A DNA stretch of 64,000 bases, taken from CAIVVT01 sp963757265. Its GTDB lineage: Bacteria; Acidobacteriota; Terriglobia; Bryobacterales; Bryobacteraceae. The notes beneath the pieces are model-generated. The model worked only from the letters and a program-made list of their open reading frames with translations, ran no database searches and had not been told where the DNA came from. Position numbers and translations under genes: made by a program. The stretch spans positions 620,001-684,000 of the forward strand of contig CAVWRA010000006.1 of NCBI GenBank assembly GCA_963757265.1, written 5' to 3'. Positions 43,370 to 52,568 of the stretch are shown in pieces (position 1 is the stretch's first letter; the number at the start of each line of letters is the position of its first letter).

Positions 43370-44843
43370 CTAGCTCGCTTTCCTGATCTGCTCGGCGCGC
43401 TCCAGCGCCTCCTCGATCGTGCCCTGCATGTAGAACGCCTGCTCCGGGATCTCGTCGTGCTTGCCGTCGCAGATCTCCTTGAACCCGCGCACGGTGTCCT
43501 CGAGCTTCACGTACTTGCCCTTGAAACCCGTGAACTGCTCGGCCACGTGGAACGGCTGCGAAAGGAACCGCTGGATCTTGCGCGCCCGCGCCACCGTGAT
43601 CTTGTCATCTTCCGACAGCTCGTCGATGCCCAGAATCGCGATGATGTCCTGCAGGTCCTTGTAGCGCTGCAGAATCCCCTTCACCCTCTGCGCCGTGTCG
43701 TAATGTTCCTGGCCCACGATCAGCGGATCGAGAATCCGCGAGGTCGAAGCCAGCGGATCCACGGCCGGGTAGATCCCGATCGACACCAGGTCGCGCGACA
43801 GGTTGGTGGTCGCGTCCAGGTGCGCGAACGTCGTTGCCGGCGCCGGGTCGGTGTAATCGTCCGCCGGCACGTAGATCGCCTGCACCGATGTGATCGACCC
43901 CTTCCGCGTCGAACGTGATGCGCTCCTGCAGCTCGCCCATCTCCGTCGCCAGGTTGGGCTGGTAACCGACCGCCGACGGCATGCGGCCCAGCAGCGCCGA
44001 TACCTCCGACCCGGCCTGCGTGAATCGGAAAATGTTGTCGATGAACAGCAGCACGTCCTGGCCCTCTTCGTCGCGGAAGTACTCGGCGACCGTCAGGCCC
44101 GTCAGGCCCACCCGCAGCCGCGCCCCCGGCGGCTCGGTCATCTGCCCGTAAATCAACGCCACCTTCGACTTGGTCCAGTCGCTCGGGTCCAGCACGCCCG
44201 ACTCCTGCATCTCCAGCCACAGGTCGTTGCCCTCACGCGTGCGCTCGCCCACCCCGGCAAACACCGACACGCCGCCGTGCTTCATGGCGATGTTGTTGAT
44301 CAGCTCCATGATGATGACCGTCTTGCCGACCCCAGCGCCGCCGAACAGGCCGATCTTGCCGCCTCTCACGTACGGCTCCAGCAGGTCGACCACTTTGATC
44401 CCCGTTTCGAACATCTGCAGCGTGGTGGATTGCTCTTCGAAGCTCGGCGCCTGGCGATGGATCGGCAACCGGTGCTCGGTGTTCACCGGACCCATGTTGT
44501 CGACCGGCTGGCCCAGGACGTTGAGCACCCGGCCCAGCGTCTGCTTGCCGACCGGCACCGTGATCGGCGCGCCGGTAGAGACGGCCTGCATGCCCCGCAC
44601 CATCCCGTCGGTGGGCTCCATAGCGACCCCGCGCACGCGGCCTTCCCCGAGGTGTTGCATCACCTCGATCGTCACGTCGATCGGCGTAGGCACGTCGAAG
44701 CCCTCGCTATTGATGCGCACCGCCGTGTAAATCGACGGAATCAGGTGCGCCGCGAACTGAACGTCGACCGCCGGTCCGGCGACTTTGATCACCTTGCCGA
44801 TCGCTCCGGCCGTGGCATCGACTGCGTGCGTTTGTGTGGACAT
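43370..44843 (-). CDS. atpD: ATP synthase F1 beta subunit, split by a single-base frameshift
   Basis: The beta subunit carries the catalytic sites. In this sequence it is broken: the first frame runs from ATG 44843 with the P-loop GGAGVGKT and DVLLFIDNIFRFTQAGSEVSALLGR, reads correctly to QERIT at about residue 309, then leaves the family. The rest (AIYVPADDYTDPAPATTFAHLD to the end) is in another frame, ending at 43370. Removing one A of the AA at 43912-43913 restores ITSTRKGSITSVQAIYVPA and a continuous protein of about 490 residues, the normal length. No other defect is seen. The simplest reading is a sequencing or assembly error, because this is the only beta gene here and the subunit is needed; a real mutation cannot be excluded. 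Confidence 0.93.
43912..43913 (-). other. Frameshift site in atpD (one extra base)
   Basis: The plus-strand sequence GTCGAACGTG contains one A more than needed to keep the beta-subunit frame. With a single A the reading frame of the conserved protein is continuous across this point. Confidence 0.85.
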
Positions 44844-44891
44844 GGGATTGGTTCCTTCGACCTTCGTGCCTTCTATCCTTCGCGCCCCCGA

Positions 44892-45758
44892 CTACCCCGC
44901 GGCCCCCGCGGCGCCGCTGACCACTTCGATGATCTCCCGTGTGATGCTGGCCTGGCGCACGCGGTTGATGTACTGCGTCAGCCGGTTCATCACGTCGGCA
45001 GCGTTATTGGTGGCCGCGTCCATGGCGGTCATGCGCGAGGCGTGCTCGGCCGCCGCGTTCTCCAGAAACGCCTCCAGTATCTGCAGCAGCACGTAGCGCG
45101 GCAGCAGCCGGCTGAGGAGTTCCGCCGGCGGCTGTTCGTATATATAATCCGTCGCAGCCTGGCCTTCCCGCGAAACCGTCAGCGGCAGAATCCGCTTGAG
45201 CGTCACGCGCTGCGTCAGGACGCTCTTGAATTCGTTGTACAGCAGGTACACCGAGTCGATCTCGGCCGCGCTGAAACGCCGAATCAGCGTCTCCGCCAGC
45301 GGCTGCGCCTCCTTCAGCGACGCCGTCTGGCTGACGCCCGTCAACTCGCCGCTGATGTTCGCCTTGCGCCGCCAGAAAAAGTCGCGCCCCTTGCGTCCGA
45401 TCAGTTCCAGCTCCACCTGCCGGCCGGCGTGGTCCGTAATGAACTGCTGCGCCGCGCGTATCAGGTTGGCGTTGAACGCGCCGGCCAGCCCGCGGTCGGC
45501 CGTGATCAGGATCAGCTGGATGCGCTGCTCTTCCCGCACCGCAAGCAGCGGCTGCTCCGCCACGCGTTCGTCGCCCGCCACCGCGGCCGAAACGTCGGCC
45601 AGCATCTGGTTGAAAATCCGCGTATACGGCCGCGAGTTGATCACCCGGTCCTGGGCCCGCCGCAGCCGCGCCGCGGACACCATCTTCATCGCCTTGGTGA
45701 TCTGTTGCGTGTTGCGGATCGACCGCACACGCCGCCGTAGATCGATCAGACTGGGCAT
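44892..45758 (-). CDS. atpG: ATP synthase F1 gamma subunit
   Basis: Gamma (288 residues) is the rotating central shaft. The long N-terminal helix LRRRVRSIRNTQQITKAMKMVSAARLRRAQ and the C-terminal helix with AMDAATNNAADVMNRL are the family signatures. ITADRGLAGAFNANLIR in the Rossmann-like middle is also conserved. The length matches. It lies 45 bp after atpA and 48 bp before atpD. Confidence 0.96.
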   Translation of the reverse strand: MPSLIDLRRRVRSIRNTQQITKAMKMVSAARLRRAQDRVINSRPYTRIFNQMLADVSAAVAGDERVAEQPLLAVREEQRIQLILITADRGLAGAFNANLIRAAQQFITDHAGRQVELELIGRKGRDFFWRRKANISGELTGVSQTASLKEAQPLAETLIRRFSAAEIDSVYLLYNEFKSVLTQRVTLKRILPLTVSREGQAATDYIYEQPPAELLSRLLPRYVLLQILEAFLENAAAEHASRMTAMDAATNNAADVMNRLTQYINRVRQASITREIIEVVSGAAGAAG

Positions 45759-45803
45759 ACGGCCTCGCTCGCTGCACCGCGCGGCATGGAATCTCGCAGC
45801 ATC

Positions 45804-47333
45804 TTACTTCGCCACCGGGTGGGCCGCGACGAACTGCTGCTTGAACTCCTTCATCAGCGCCTCGATCCGCGTCTTCAGCTCGTCGCTCAGGATCTTTTTC
45901 TCGCGGATCTCCGCCAGCACGTCCTGGTGGGCGTTGTCGAGGAAGCGGTACAGCTCGGCTTCGAACGGCCGGCACTGCTCCACCGGCAGGTCGTCGAGAT
46001 GGCCGTTCGTGCCGGCATAAATGATCAGCACCTGCTTCTCCACGGGCACCGGCTGGTACTGGCCCTGCTTCAGAATCTCCACCAGCCGGCGGCCGCGGTT
46101 GATCTGCGCCTGCGAGGCCTTGTCCAGGTCCGAGCCGAATTGCGCGAACGCGGCCAGCGCGCGGTATTGCGCCAGGTCCAGCCGCAGCGACCCGGCCACC
46201 TGGCGCATGGCTTTCACCTGCGCGTTGCCGCCCACGCGGCTCACCGAGAGCCCCACGTCCACCGCCGGCCGAATGTTCGAGTTGAACATGTCGGCCTGCA
46301 GGTAGATCTGCCCGTCCGTGATCGAAATCACGTTGGTCGGGATGTAGGCCGAAACGTCGCCGGCCTGCGTCTCGATGAACGGCAATGCCGTCAACGAGCC
46401 GCCGCCCAGCTTGTCGTTCAGCTTCGACGCCCGCTCCAGCAGCCGGCTGTGCAGGTAGAACACGTCGCCCGGATAGGCCTCGCGCCCCGGCGGCCGCCGT
46501 AGCAGCAGCGAAATCTCGCGATATGCCGCGGCGTGCTTGGAAAGGTCGTCGTAGATGCACAGCGCGTGACCCTTGTTGTCTCGGAAGTACTCGCCCATGG
46601 CGCAGCCCGAATACGGTGCGATGTACTGCATCGGCGCCGGGTCCGACGCCGTCGCCGCCACCACGATGGTGTACTCCATGGCGCCGTAATCTTCCAGCGT
46701 CTTCACCACCTGCGCCACCGTCGAGCGCTTCTGCCCGATGGCCACGTAGATGCAAATCACCCCCTGGCCCTTCTGGTGGATGATCGTGTCCAGCGCGATC
46801 GCCGTCTTGCCCGTCTGCCGGTCGCCGATGATCAGCTCGCGCTGGCCCCGCCCGATCGGAATCATGGCGTCGATCGCCTTGATGCCCGTCTGCAGCGGCT
46901 CCTTCACCGGCCGGCGGTCGATGACGCCCGGCGCGATCCGCTCGATCGGCAGCGTTAGCTCGCTGTCGATGGGTCCCTTGCCGTCGAGCGGCTGGCCCAG
47001 AGCGTTCACCACGCGGCCAATCAGCTTCGGGCCGACCGGCACCGACATGATGCGTCCCGTGCGGCGCACTTCGTCGCCTTCCTTGATTTCGTCCGCCTCG
47101 CCCAGAATCACCGCCCCGACCTCGTCTTCGTCCAGGTTGAGCGCGATGCCCGAAATTCCGTACGGAAAGGACAGCAGCTCGCCGGCCATCGCTTTGTCGA
47201 GACCCTGGATGTGAGCGATGCCGTCGCCGGTCGCGGCCACGTAGCCCGTCTCGGCGACCTGGATCGCCTGGTCGAAGCCTTCAATCTCCTCGCGCAGTAC
47301 CCGCGCTATCTCGTCGGCACGAATCTGGGCCAT
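45804..47333 (-). CDS. atpA: ATP synthase F1 alpha subunit
   Basis: Alpha (509 residues) forms the F1 hexamer with beta and binds regulatory nucleotide. The P-loop is GDRQTGKTAI near residue 170. The ISITDGQIYLQADMFNSNIRPAVDVG region and the C-terminal helical domain (AQYRALAAFAQFGSDLD) are conserved. The length is standard. It follows atpH by 57 bp. Confidence 0.97.
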   Translation of the reverse strand: MAQIRADEIARVLREEIEGFDQAIQVAETGYVAATGDGIAHIQGLDKAMAGELLSFPYGISGIALNLDEDEVGAVILGEADEIKEGDEVRRTGRIMSVPVGPKLIGRVVNALGQPLDGKGPIDSELTLPIERIAPGVIDRRPVKEPLQTGIKAIDAMIPIGRGQRELIIGDRQTGKTAIALDTIIHQKGQGVICIYVAIGQKRSTVAQVVKTLEDYGAMEYTIVVAATASDPAPMQYIAPYSGCAMGEYFRDNKGHALCIYDDLSKHAAAYREISLLLRRPPGREAYPGDVFYLHSRLLERASKLNDKLGGGSLTALPFIETQAGDVSAYIPTNVISITDGQIYLQADMFNSNIRPAVDVGLSVSRVGGNAQVKAMRQVAGSLRLDLAQYRALAAFAQFGSDLDKASQAQINRGRRLVEILKQGQYQPVPVEKQVLIIYAGTNGHLDDLPVEQCRPFEAELYRFLDNAHQDVLAEIREKKILSDELKTRIEALMKEFKQQFVAAHPVAK

Positions 47334-47390
47334 AAACTCTTCTTCTTCCTTAACCCTTTCGTTTTCCCCGGCCGCCGGCGCGCGCGCGCC

Positions 47391-47945
47391 TCAGGCTTCC
47401 ACCGCCAGCCGCCGCCGCAGCGACTCCAGCCGCCCGCTCACCGAACCGTCCAGCACCCGCGAACCGATCCGGACCGTCAACCCGCCCAGCAGCCGCTCGT
47501 CCACCGCGTAGGCGTAGCGCGGGCTTTTCTTCTGCACCATGCCCGCCAGCTTCGCCTCCAGCGCCGTCTGCTGATCCCGACTCAAGGCGTGAGCCGAGGT
47601 CACCTCGGCCCGCACGATCCCGAGCTGCTCATCCAGTTGCGCCTGGAACGCCTGCCGGATGCTCTTCAGCAGCACAACCCGCCGGTGCGCCGTCACGACG
47701 TTCAGGAAATTCCTCATCCGCGGATCGAGTCCCATCATATTGCCCAGCCGCTCGATCGTCTTCGTCTTCTGCGCCATCTGAATCGCCGGCGACAGCAGCG
47801 CCAGCCTCAATTCAGGCGATCGCTGGATCAGCCCCTGGATGGCATCCAGTTGCGCCAGCGCCTGTTCCGCCTCGAGCGTCGAGCCCGGCTTGCTCACTAC
47901 CGCGAGCAACGCCTTGGCGTACTGGTTGGCGACAGCGAGCGACAT
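47391..47945 (-). CDS. atpH: ATP synthase F1 delta subunit
   Basis: Delta (184 residues) joins the peripheral stalk to the top of F1. The N-terminal six-helix domain starts VANQYAKALLAV, and the C-terminal part keeps DERLLGGLTVRIGSRVLDGSVSGRLESLRR, the most conserved stretch of the family. It lies between atpF and atpA, as in most F-type operons. Confidence 0.94.
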   Translation of the reverse strand: MSLAVANQYAKALLAVVSKPGSTLEAEQALAQLDAIQGLIQRSPELRLALLSPAIQMAQKTKTIERLGNMMGLDPRMRNFLNVVTAHRRVVLLKSIRQAFQAQLDEQLGIVRAEVTSAHALSRDQQTALEAKLAGMVQKKSPRYAYAVDERLLGGLTVRIGSRVLDGSVSGRLESLRRRLAVEA

Positions 47946-47960
47946 CTTCCGCGGTTCTCC

Positions 47961-48527
47961 TTATCGACTCAGGCCTTGCGCTCTGTCCAGGTCCCGCACG
48001 AAGCGTTTCAGCAGCGCCGCTTCGGTCGGCTCGTCCATCCGCGCCGCCACCTTCTGCCGCGCCAGGTCCAGCGCCAGCAGCGCCGCCGCGGCCTTCACTT
48101 CCTGCCGTGCGGCTTTGGTGAGGGATGCGATCTCCTGTTCCGCCGCCTGCCCGATCTTGGCCATCTTCTGCGCCGTCTCCTCCCCGATCCGTTCCGCTTC
48201 GGCCTGCATCTCGCCCTGCGCCTTGGCCCTCAGCGCCTCGACGTCGGCCTGCAAACCGGCCATGCGCCGGTCGACTTCAGACGCCTTTGCGGCCGCGGCT
48301 TCCGCCCGCCGGGCGCCCTCTTCCATGCGCTCCATGATTTCCAGTTTTTGGGCCCGGAACGCCGGCCCGCCCATTTTCACCGCGACGTAGCCCAAGCCCC
48401 CGGCGAGAATCGCGAAATTCACCCATTTCTCCAACAGGAAATCGTTTTCGTTCCCTTTGCCGGCAGCGCCCTTTTCCGCGGCCAGCGCCACGCCGGCGAG
48501 AGTGAGGAACAGCAGCAACTTGCGCAT
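47961..48527 (-). CDS. atpF: ATP synthase F0 b subunit
   Basis: This 188-residue peripheral-stalk subunit has an unusual N-terminal signal-like segment (LLLFLTLAGVALAAE), then a membrane helix (WVNFAILAGGLGYVAV), then a long charged coiled coil rich in Ala, Glu and Arg. An extra signal-like segment ahead of the b helix is also seen in some other bacterial b subunits. It starts one base after the b' stop and pairs with b' as a heterodimer. Confidence 0.88.
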   Translation of the reverse strand: MRKLLLFLTLAGVALAAEKGAAGKGNENDFLLEKWVNFAILAGGLGYVAVKMGGPAFRAQKLEIMERMEEGARRAEAAAAKASEVDRRMAGLQADVEALRAKAQGEMQAEAERIGEETAQKMAKIGQAAEQEIASLTKAARQEVKAAAALLALDLARQKVAARMDEPTEAALLKRFVRDLDRAQGLSR

Positions 48528-48528
48528 G

Positions 48529-48975
48529 TTAGTTACGTCCCGCCAGCACGGCTTCGGCGATCCGGTCGGCCAGCCGGTCGCTCTCCGCGGCCAGTCCGGC
48601 CCGCGCCGTCTCGGCCTCGGCCGCGATTTCGGCTCGCGCCCCGGCCAACAGCGTCGCCGCTTTGCTGCGCGCCGCCTCCACCGCCGCGGCCTGTTCGGCG
48701 CCCAGCCGCCGCCGGTTCTCTTCCTGTCCGGCGTAGATCCCGGCCCGCGCCTCCGCCAGCGCCTTCTCGTAGGCCGCCATCTTCCCCGCCGCCTGCGCCA
48801 GCGCGCTTTCGGCCGCCTCCACCGCCCCTTCCGTCCGCTTCCTGCGCTCCGCCAGCACTCGCTCCAGGGGCTGGATCAGAACCTTCTTCAAATACCAGTG
48901 CAGAGCGATCACCAGGAGGATAGTGGGTATGGCTCGAACAAGGATATCCTGCAGGGTTCTAACGATTTGTTCCAT
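48529..48975 (-). CDS. ATP synthase F0 b'-type subunit
   Basis: From ATG 48975 the protein (148 residues) begins with a membrane helix (ILVRAIPTILLVIALHWYL) and continues as an Ala/Glu/Arg coiled coil ending in AEAVLAGRN. The longer frame to 49026 adds 17 residues unlike the family. It is the first gene of the cluster. With the b subunit that follows, the peripheral stalk would be a b/b' heterodimer as in photosynthetic bacteria. Subunits a (atpB) and c (atpE) are not upstream. Confidence 0.85.
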   Translation of the reverse strand: MEQIVRTLQDILVRAIPTILLVIALHWYLKKVLIQPLERVLAERRKRTEGAVEAAESALAQAAGKMAAYEKALAEARAGIYAGQEENRRRLGAEQAAAVEAARSKAATLLAGARAEIAAEAETARAGLAAESDRLADRIAEAVLAGRN

Positions 48976-49044
48976 GGACGACCGTTCTGCTGAATGTGGG
49001 CCGAGGAGGGCGAGCGGGACGAACACTCCAGACCCTGAAGTCCC

Positions 49045-49075
49045 ATTATACGCACGCCGAAATTTCCGCGGTCAA
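49045..49075 (-). promoter_or_regulatory. Candidate sigma-70 promoter of the ATP synthase cluster
   Basis: On the minus strand a perfect -10 TATAAT (49045-49050) is preceded by -35 TTGACC (49070-49075) with a 19-bp spacer, two longer than ideal. The predicted start would leave a leader of about 60 bases before the b' gene at 48975. Nothing else in this 262-bp gap looks coding. Confidence 0.6.
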
Positions 49076-49237
49076 ACAACACAGTCGCCCCCGATTGAGC
49101 TTTCTCTCACTTCAAAATCAGTCCCGCCGGACCGGTCCTGCTGGAACTGCCCGGCCTCTCCCCCGCGACCGCTCCGGCGCTTCAGCCGGCGCGGATTCCG
49201 CGAAAAGATCAGGGTCGATTTGTGTGCAATGGCGCTT

Positions 49238-50194
49238 TCAGCCCCGCAGCTCCGCCACGATTTCCTGTGCCACGCGCCGAGCCTCTCCCACCTGATCCCG
49301 GCCGAAGCTGATCGCCCCCACCCGCGGATGCCCGCCCCCGCCGTAGCGTTCGCAGATCGTCGCCAGGTTGTGCGTCGGCGGCGCCGCCGCCCATGGGTTC
49401 GACCCCACCGAGACCTTCGTCCGGAAGCTCGCCAGGCTCACCGACACACTGTAGGTCGCCTGCGGGAATAGCGCGTAGGGGATGAACTTGTTGTACCCCT
49501 CCAGGTCGTAATTCGCCACGTCGAACCAGATCACCCCGGCCTCGCACCGCGCCACCCGCCGGATGGTCTCCGTCAACTGCAGGTGGCGCTCGTGCAGCGG
49601 CTCGAACTGCGCCCGGATCTCGGCCTCCTCCATGATCGACTGGAGGCTCTGGTGCTGCATCCGGCGGATGATCTGCTGCACCGTCCCCGATCCTTTCGAG
49701 GCCTCGATCACCAGCGTCAGCTTCATCGCCGGCTCGCGCATCGCCACGGCTTCGGCCGCACTCGCGTACAGCGCCCCGTCGATGATCTCCGCCCAATGCA
49801 CCAGTTCCCCCAGTTCGGGCGCTTCCCAGCCGTAGACCTGGCGCGCCACCCGCGCGATGAAGCTCGTGCAGGAGCGCGAGTGGGGGTCGAAGTAGAACCG
49901 CTTGGAGTCCTTGAACCGCTCGTAGTTCGCGGCGTCCTCAGGACTCAGGAACGCGCTCTGGTGATGGTCGAACCACCACGTCAGCTTGGGACTGCTGGAG
50001 TACTTGAAGTCGACGATCGCGTTGACGTCCCCGTCGAACAGGGCGTCCTCGAACAACTGGTCGGGCTTGTGCGCCATGCCCGTATATGCCAGCTCCGCTT
50101 GCGGATCGAACCTGGCCGTATAGAAGCGGCTGAAGAAAGCGGCCGCGGCCGCTCCGTCGAAGCAATGATCGTGATATAGGATGCGAACCTTCAT
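49238..50194 (-). CDS. DHH family phosphoesterase
   Basis: The 318-residue protein has the metal-binding DHH layout: YHDHCFDGAAAAAFF at the N-terminus, WFDHHQS with the DHH triad, and GGGGHPRVGAI near the C-terminus (DHHA1-like GGGH). Family members cleave phosphodiester or pyrophosphate bonds, such as nanoRNA, cyclic dinucleotides or polyphosphates, with Mn2+. This one lacks the CBS and membrane parts of GdpP. Which substrate it uses is open. The start is ATG 50194; it is followed downstream by the ATP synthase promoter region. Confidence 0.85.
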   Translation of the reverse strand: MKVRILYHDHCFDGAAAAAFFSRFYTARFDPQAELAYTGMAHKPDQLFEDALFDGDVNAIVDFKYSSSPKLTWWFDHHQSAFLSPEDAANYERFKDSKRFYFDPHSRSCTSFIARVARQVYGWEAPELGELVHWAEIIDGALYASAAEAVAMREPAMKLTLVIEASKGSGTVQQIIRRMQHQSLQSIMEEAEIRAQFEPLHERHLQLTETIRRVARCEAGVIWFDVANYDLEGYNKFIPYALFPQATYSVSVSLASFRTKVSVGSNPWAAAPPTHNLATICERYGGGGHPRVGAISFGRDQVGEARRVAQEIVAELRG

Positions 50195-50382
50195 CGGATA
50201 GGCCTGTCCACTCGAGCGCCCCGCGCGGGCAAGGAAACCTTAGAGGATGCCTGATCGCCCGCCCGGAATGCAACCTGCCTACCTGCCCTGCAGGTACGGA
50301 AAGCGAGTGTGGAACGCGCGCCGTGGTCCGTTCCGCGGCTTTTCGTTGATGCTGTTCGATCGCTTGTCTGACGCGCCGAGCG

Positions 50383-51588
50383 TCACGTCGCCGGCTTCAG
50401 CACTGTGCACACCGACGCGCACACCGGCCCGCCGATATTGAACGTAGCCGCCGCCCGCGCGTCCTTCACTTGCGACTCCGCCGGCGCCCGGCCCAGCAGT
50501 TGCAGCGCGCTCCAGCCGACCATCGCGATGCCCGTCGCGCCCACCGGATGGCCTTTGGCGATCAGGCCGCCCGAGGTGTTGATGCTGCACGCGCCCCCGG
50601 GCGCCGCCTTGCCCTCCACCCAGAACCGCGCCCCCTGGCCCTCCGCCGCCTGCCCGATCACTTCGGTGCCGATCGCCCCCATCACCGTGAAACAGTCGTG
50701 GATCTCGGCCACGTTCACGTCAGCCGGCTTCAGGCCCGCCATGGCGTAGGCCGCCGCCATCGCCCGGCGCGCGCCCGCCGGCCGCAGCACGTCCCGCCCG
50801 GCCCGGGCCAGCGGATCGGTGGCCTGTGCGTAGCCCGCCACTTCGACGCACTCCTGCCGCTTCACGCCCAGCTTCGCCAGCCCCTCCTGGGTCGCCACGA
50901 TCAGCGCGGCATAGCCGTCGCTGATCTGCGAGCAGTCGTAGGTCTTCAGCGGCAGCCCCTCGATCACGTAGCGGTTGATGCCTTCCAGGCGCAGCACGTC
51001 CTCCACCGTGAGGCGCAGCTTCCTCATCTGCGCCCACGGGTTATGCCGCGCGTTGGCATACTCCTGCGCCGCGATGTGCGCCAGGTCGCGCTCCGTCACC
51101 CCGTATTCGGCCATGTAGTCCCGCATGATCTCGGCGAAGATGTGCGGAAACACGAACGTCTTGCCCGCGCGCTCGTCGGGGAAGGCGAAGTAGCCCAGCG
51201 CCTTGCCGATCAGCTTCCCGTCCATCCTGCCCTCGGCATCGCGCATCTTCTCGTAGCCCACCGCGATGCCCGTCTCGCCCAGCCCCAGCCGCAGCTTGTA
51301 GATCACGCTCAGCAGCGCCTGCCCGCCCGAAGCGCAGGCGTTCTCCACGGCCTCGATCGGCTTGCCCTCAAGCCCCGGCGTCATCGCCATCAGCCCCGCC
51401 AGCAGCCCCTGTTCGTTGAGCGAGAAGTTGCACGCCGCACCGATTGAGCCCACATCCAGGCTGCGCGCCTCGATGCCAATCTCACCGCACGCGCCGTCCA
51501 CGGCAGCCCGCACGATCTCCGGCACGCCCATCCCCAGCAGCTTGCCGAACTCCGACTGGTGATACGCCGCAATGTAGACCTTCTTCAT
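50383..51588 (-). CDS. Thiolase family protein (acetyl-CoA acetyltransferase / SCP-x type)
   Basis: The protein (401 residues) has the nucleophile Cys at residue 85 in VENACASGG, a His in EIHDCFTVMG, and the glycine-rich GGLIAKGHPVGATG. The late motif is NIGGPVCASV, unlike the CxGGG of biosynthetic thiolases, which puts it with the SCP2/non-decarboxylating thiolase group. It probably works on acyl-CoA chains in fatty acid or sterol-like degradation. It lies 15 bp after the SDR reductase on the same strand, which supports an acyl-CoA pathway. A DUF35 partner, common for this group, is not adjacent. Confidence 0.88.
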   Translation of the reverse strand: MKKVYIAAYHQSEFGKLLGMGVPEIVRAAVDGACGEIGIEARSLDVGSIGAACNFSLNEQGLLAGLMAMTPGLEGKPIEAVENACASGGQALLSVIYKLRLGLGETGIAVGYEKMRDAEGRMDGKLIGKALGYFAFPDERAGKTFVFPHIFAEIMRDYMAEYGVTERDLAHIAAQEYANARHNPWAQMRKLRLTVEDVLRLEGINRYVIEGLPLKTYDCSQISDGYAALIVATQEGLAKLGVKRQECVEVAGYAQATDPLARAGRDVLRPAGARRAMAAAYAMAGLKPADVNVAEIHDCFTVMGAIGTEVIGQAAEGQGARFWVEGKAAPGGACSINTSGGLIAKGHPVGATGIAMVGWSALQLLGRAPAESQVKDARAAATFNIGGPVCASVCTVLKPAT

Positions 51589-51603
51589 TCTTTGGCCCTC
51601 GCT

Positions 51604-52389
51604 TCAGATCGTCCCCGTCACCACCCCGCCGTCCACCGACAGCACCGCGCCGTGGACAAACGCCGCCCCGTCCGAGGCCAGCCACACGTAGGCGTTGGCC
51701 ACGTCCTCCGGCTGTCCCAGCCGGTCCAGCGGCGTGCCGGCCTTCATCCGCTCCAGGATCTTTTCGGGCATCTGGCGCACCATTTCGGTGGCGATGAAGC
51801 CCGGCGCCACCGCGTTCACGCGGATGTTGTAGCGCCCCAGTTCGCGCGCCCAGACCTTCGTCATGCCGATTACGCCGGACTTCGTCGCCACGTAGTTTGT
51901 CTGGCCGAAGTTGCCGTACAGCCCGACCACCGACGAGGCGTTGAGGATCACGCCTCCGCCCGCCGCGATCATGTGCGGCGCCACCGCCCGGGTGCACACG
52001 AACACGCCCTTCAGGTTGACGTTGATCACCGAGTCGAACTGCTCGTCGCTCATCACGCCGGCGAGCGCGCCCTCCTTATATCTGACAAGCATCCCGTCGC
52101 GCAGGATGCCAGCGTTGTTCACCAGCACGTGGATCGCGCCCCAGCGTGCCACCACCTCGCCGGCGGCCTGTTCGACCGACGCCTGGCTGGCCACATCCAC
52201 CTTCTGGAACAGCGCTTCGCCGCCCGCCGCGATCAACTCCGCCGTCAGCGCGCCGGCCGCCGCGTCCTGCACGTCCCAGGCGGCCACTTTGGCCCCCTCT
52301 TTGGCGAAACGGACGGCCGTGGCCTGTCCGATCCCCGCCGCCGCTCCCGTGACGACGACCACCTTGCCACGCAGACCTGTTTCGATCAT
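51604..52389 (-). CDS. SDR family 3-oxoacyl-(ACP/CoA) reductase, FabG-like
   Basis: This 261-residue short-chain dehydrogenase has the cofactor motif TGAAAGIG (14-21), NNAG (91-94), and the catalytic set Ser 152/153, Tyr 166 and Lys 170 in NASSVVG and YVATK. The C-terminal PGFIATEMV is also typical. It likely reduces a 3-oxoacyl thioester with NAD(P)H. It is upstream of the thiolase on the same strand (15 bp apart), so the pair probably handles one acyl-chain intermediate in opposite or successive steps. It need not be the housekeeping FabG, since no fabD/acpP/fabF is nearby. Confidence 0.9.
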   Translation of the reverse strand: MIETGLRGKVVVVTGAAAGIGQATAVRFAKEGAKVAAWDVQDAAAGALTAELIAAGGEALFQKVDVASQASVEQAAGEVVARWGAIHVLVNNAGILRDGMLVRYKEGALAGVMSDEQFDSVINVNLKGVFVCTRAVAPHMIAAGGGVILNASSVVGLYGNFGQTNYVATKSGVIGMTKVWARELGRYNIRVNAVAPGFIATEMVRQMPEKILERMKAGTPLDRLGQPEDVANAYVWLASDGAAFVHGAVLSVDGGVVTGTI

Positions 52390-52568
52390 CCGCCCGTCTC
52401 CTCAGTGTCAGACTCGCAGAAAACGCCCTGCGCCGCGAGGGGCCTCCGCCGCGGCGTCGCGATGCCGCGGGACATCCTCCGCCGCGGCTGTGAAATGGGG
52501 TTCAAATGGCGAAGGTTGAAGTATCATGAATCTGAGCCGGCGGGAAAGCGAGCCGCCCACTGAGCGAG

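Noticed and set aside
43605..43885. Programmed frameshift in atpD
   Set aside because: No slippery heptamer, Shine-Dalgarno-like stimulator or hairpin at the site, and no known need for a short beta product; an error or mutation is simpler.
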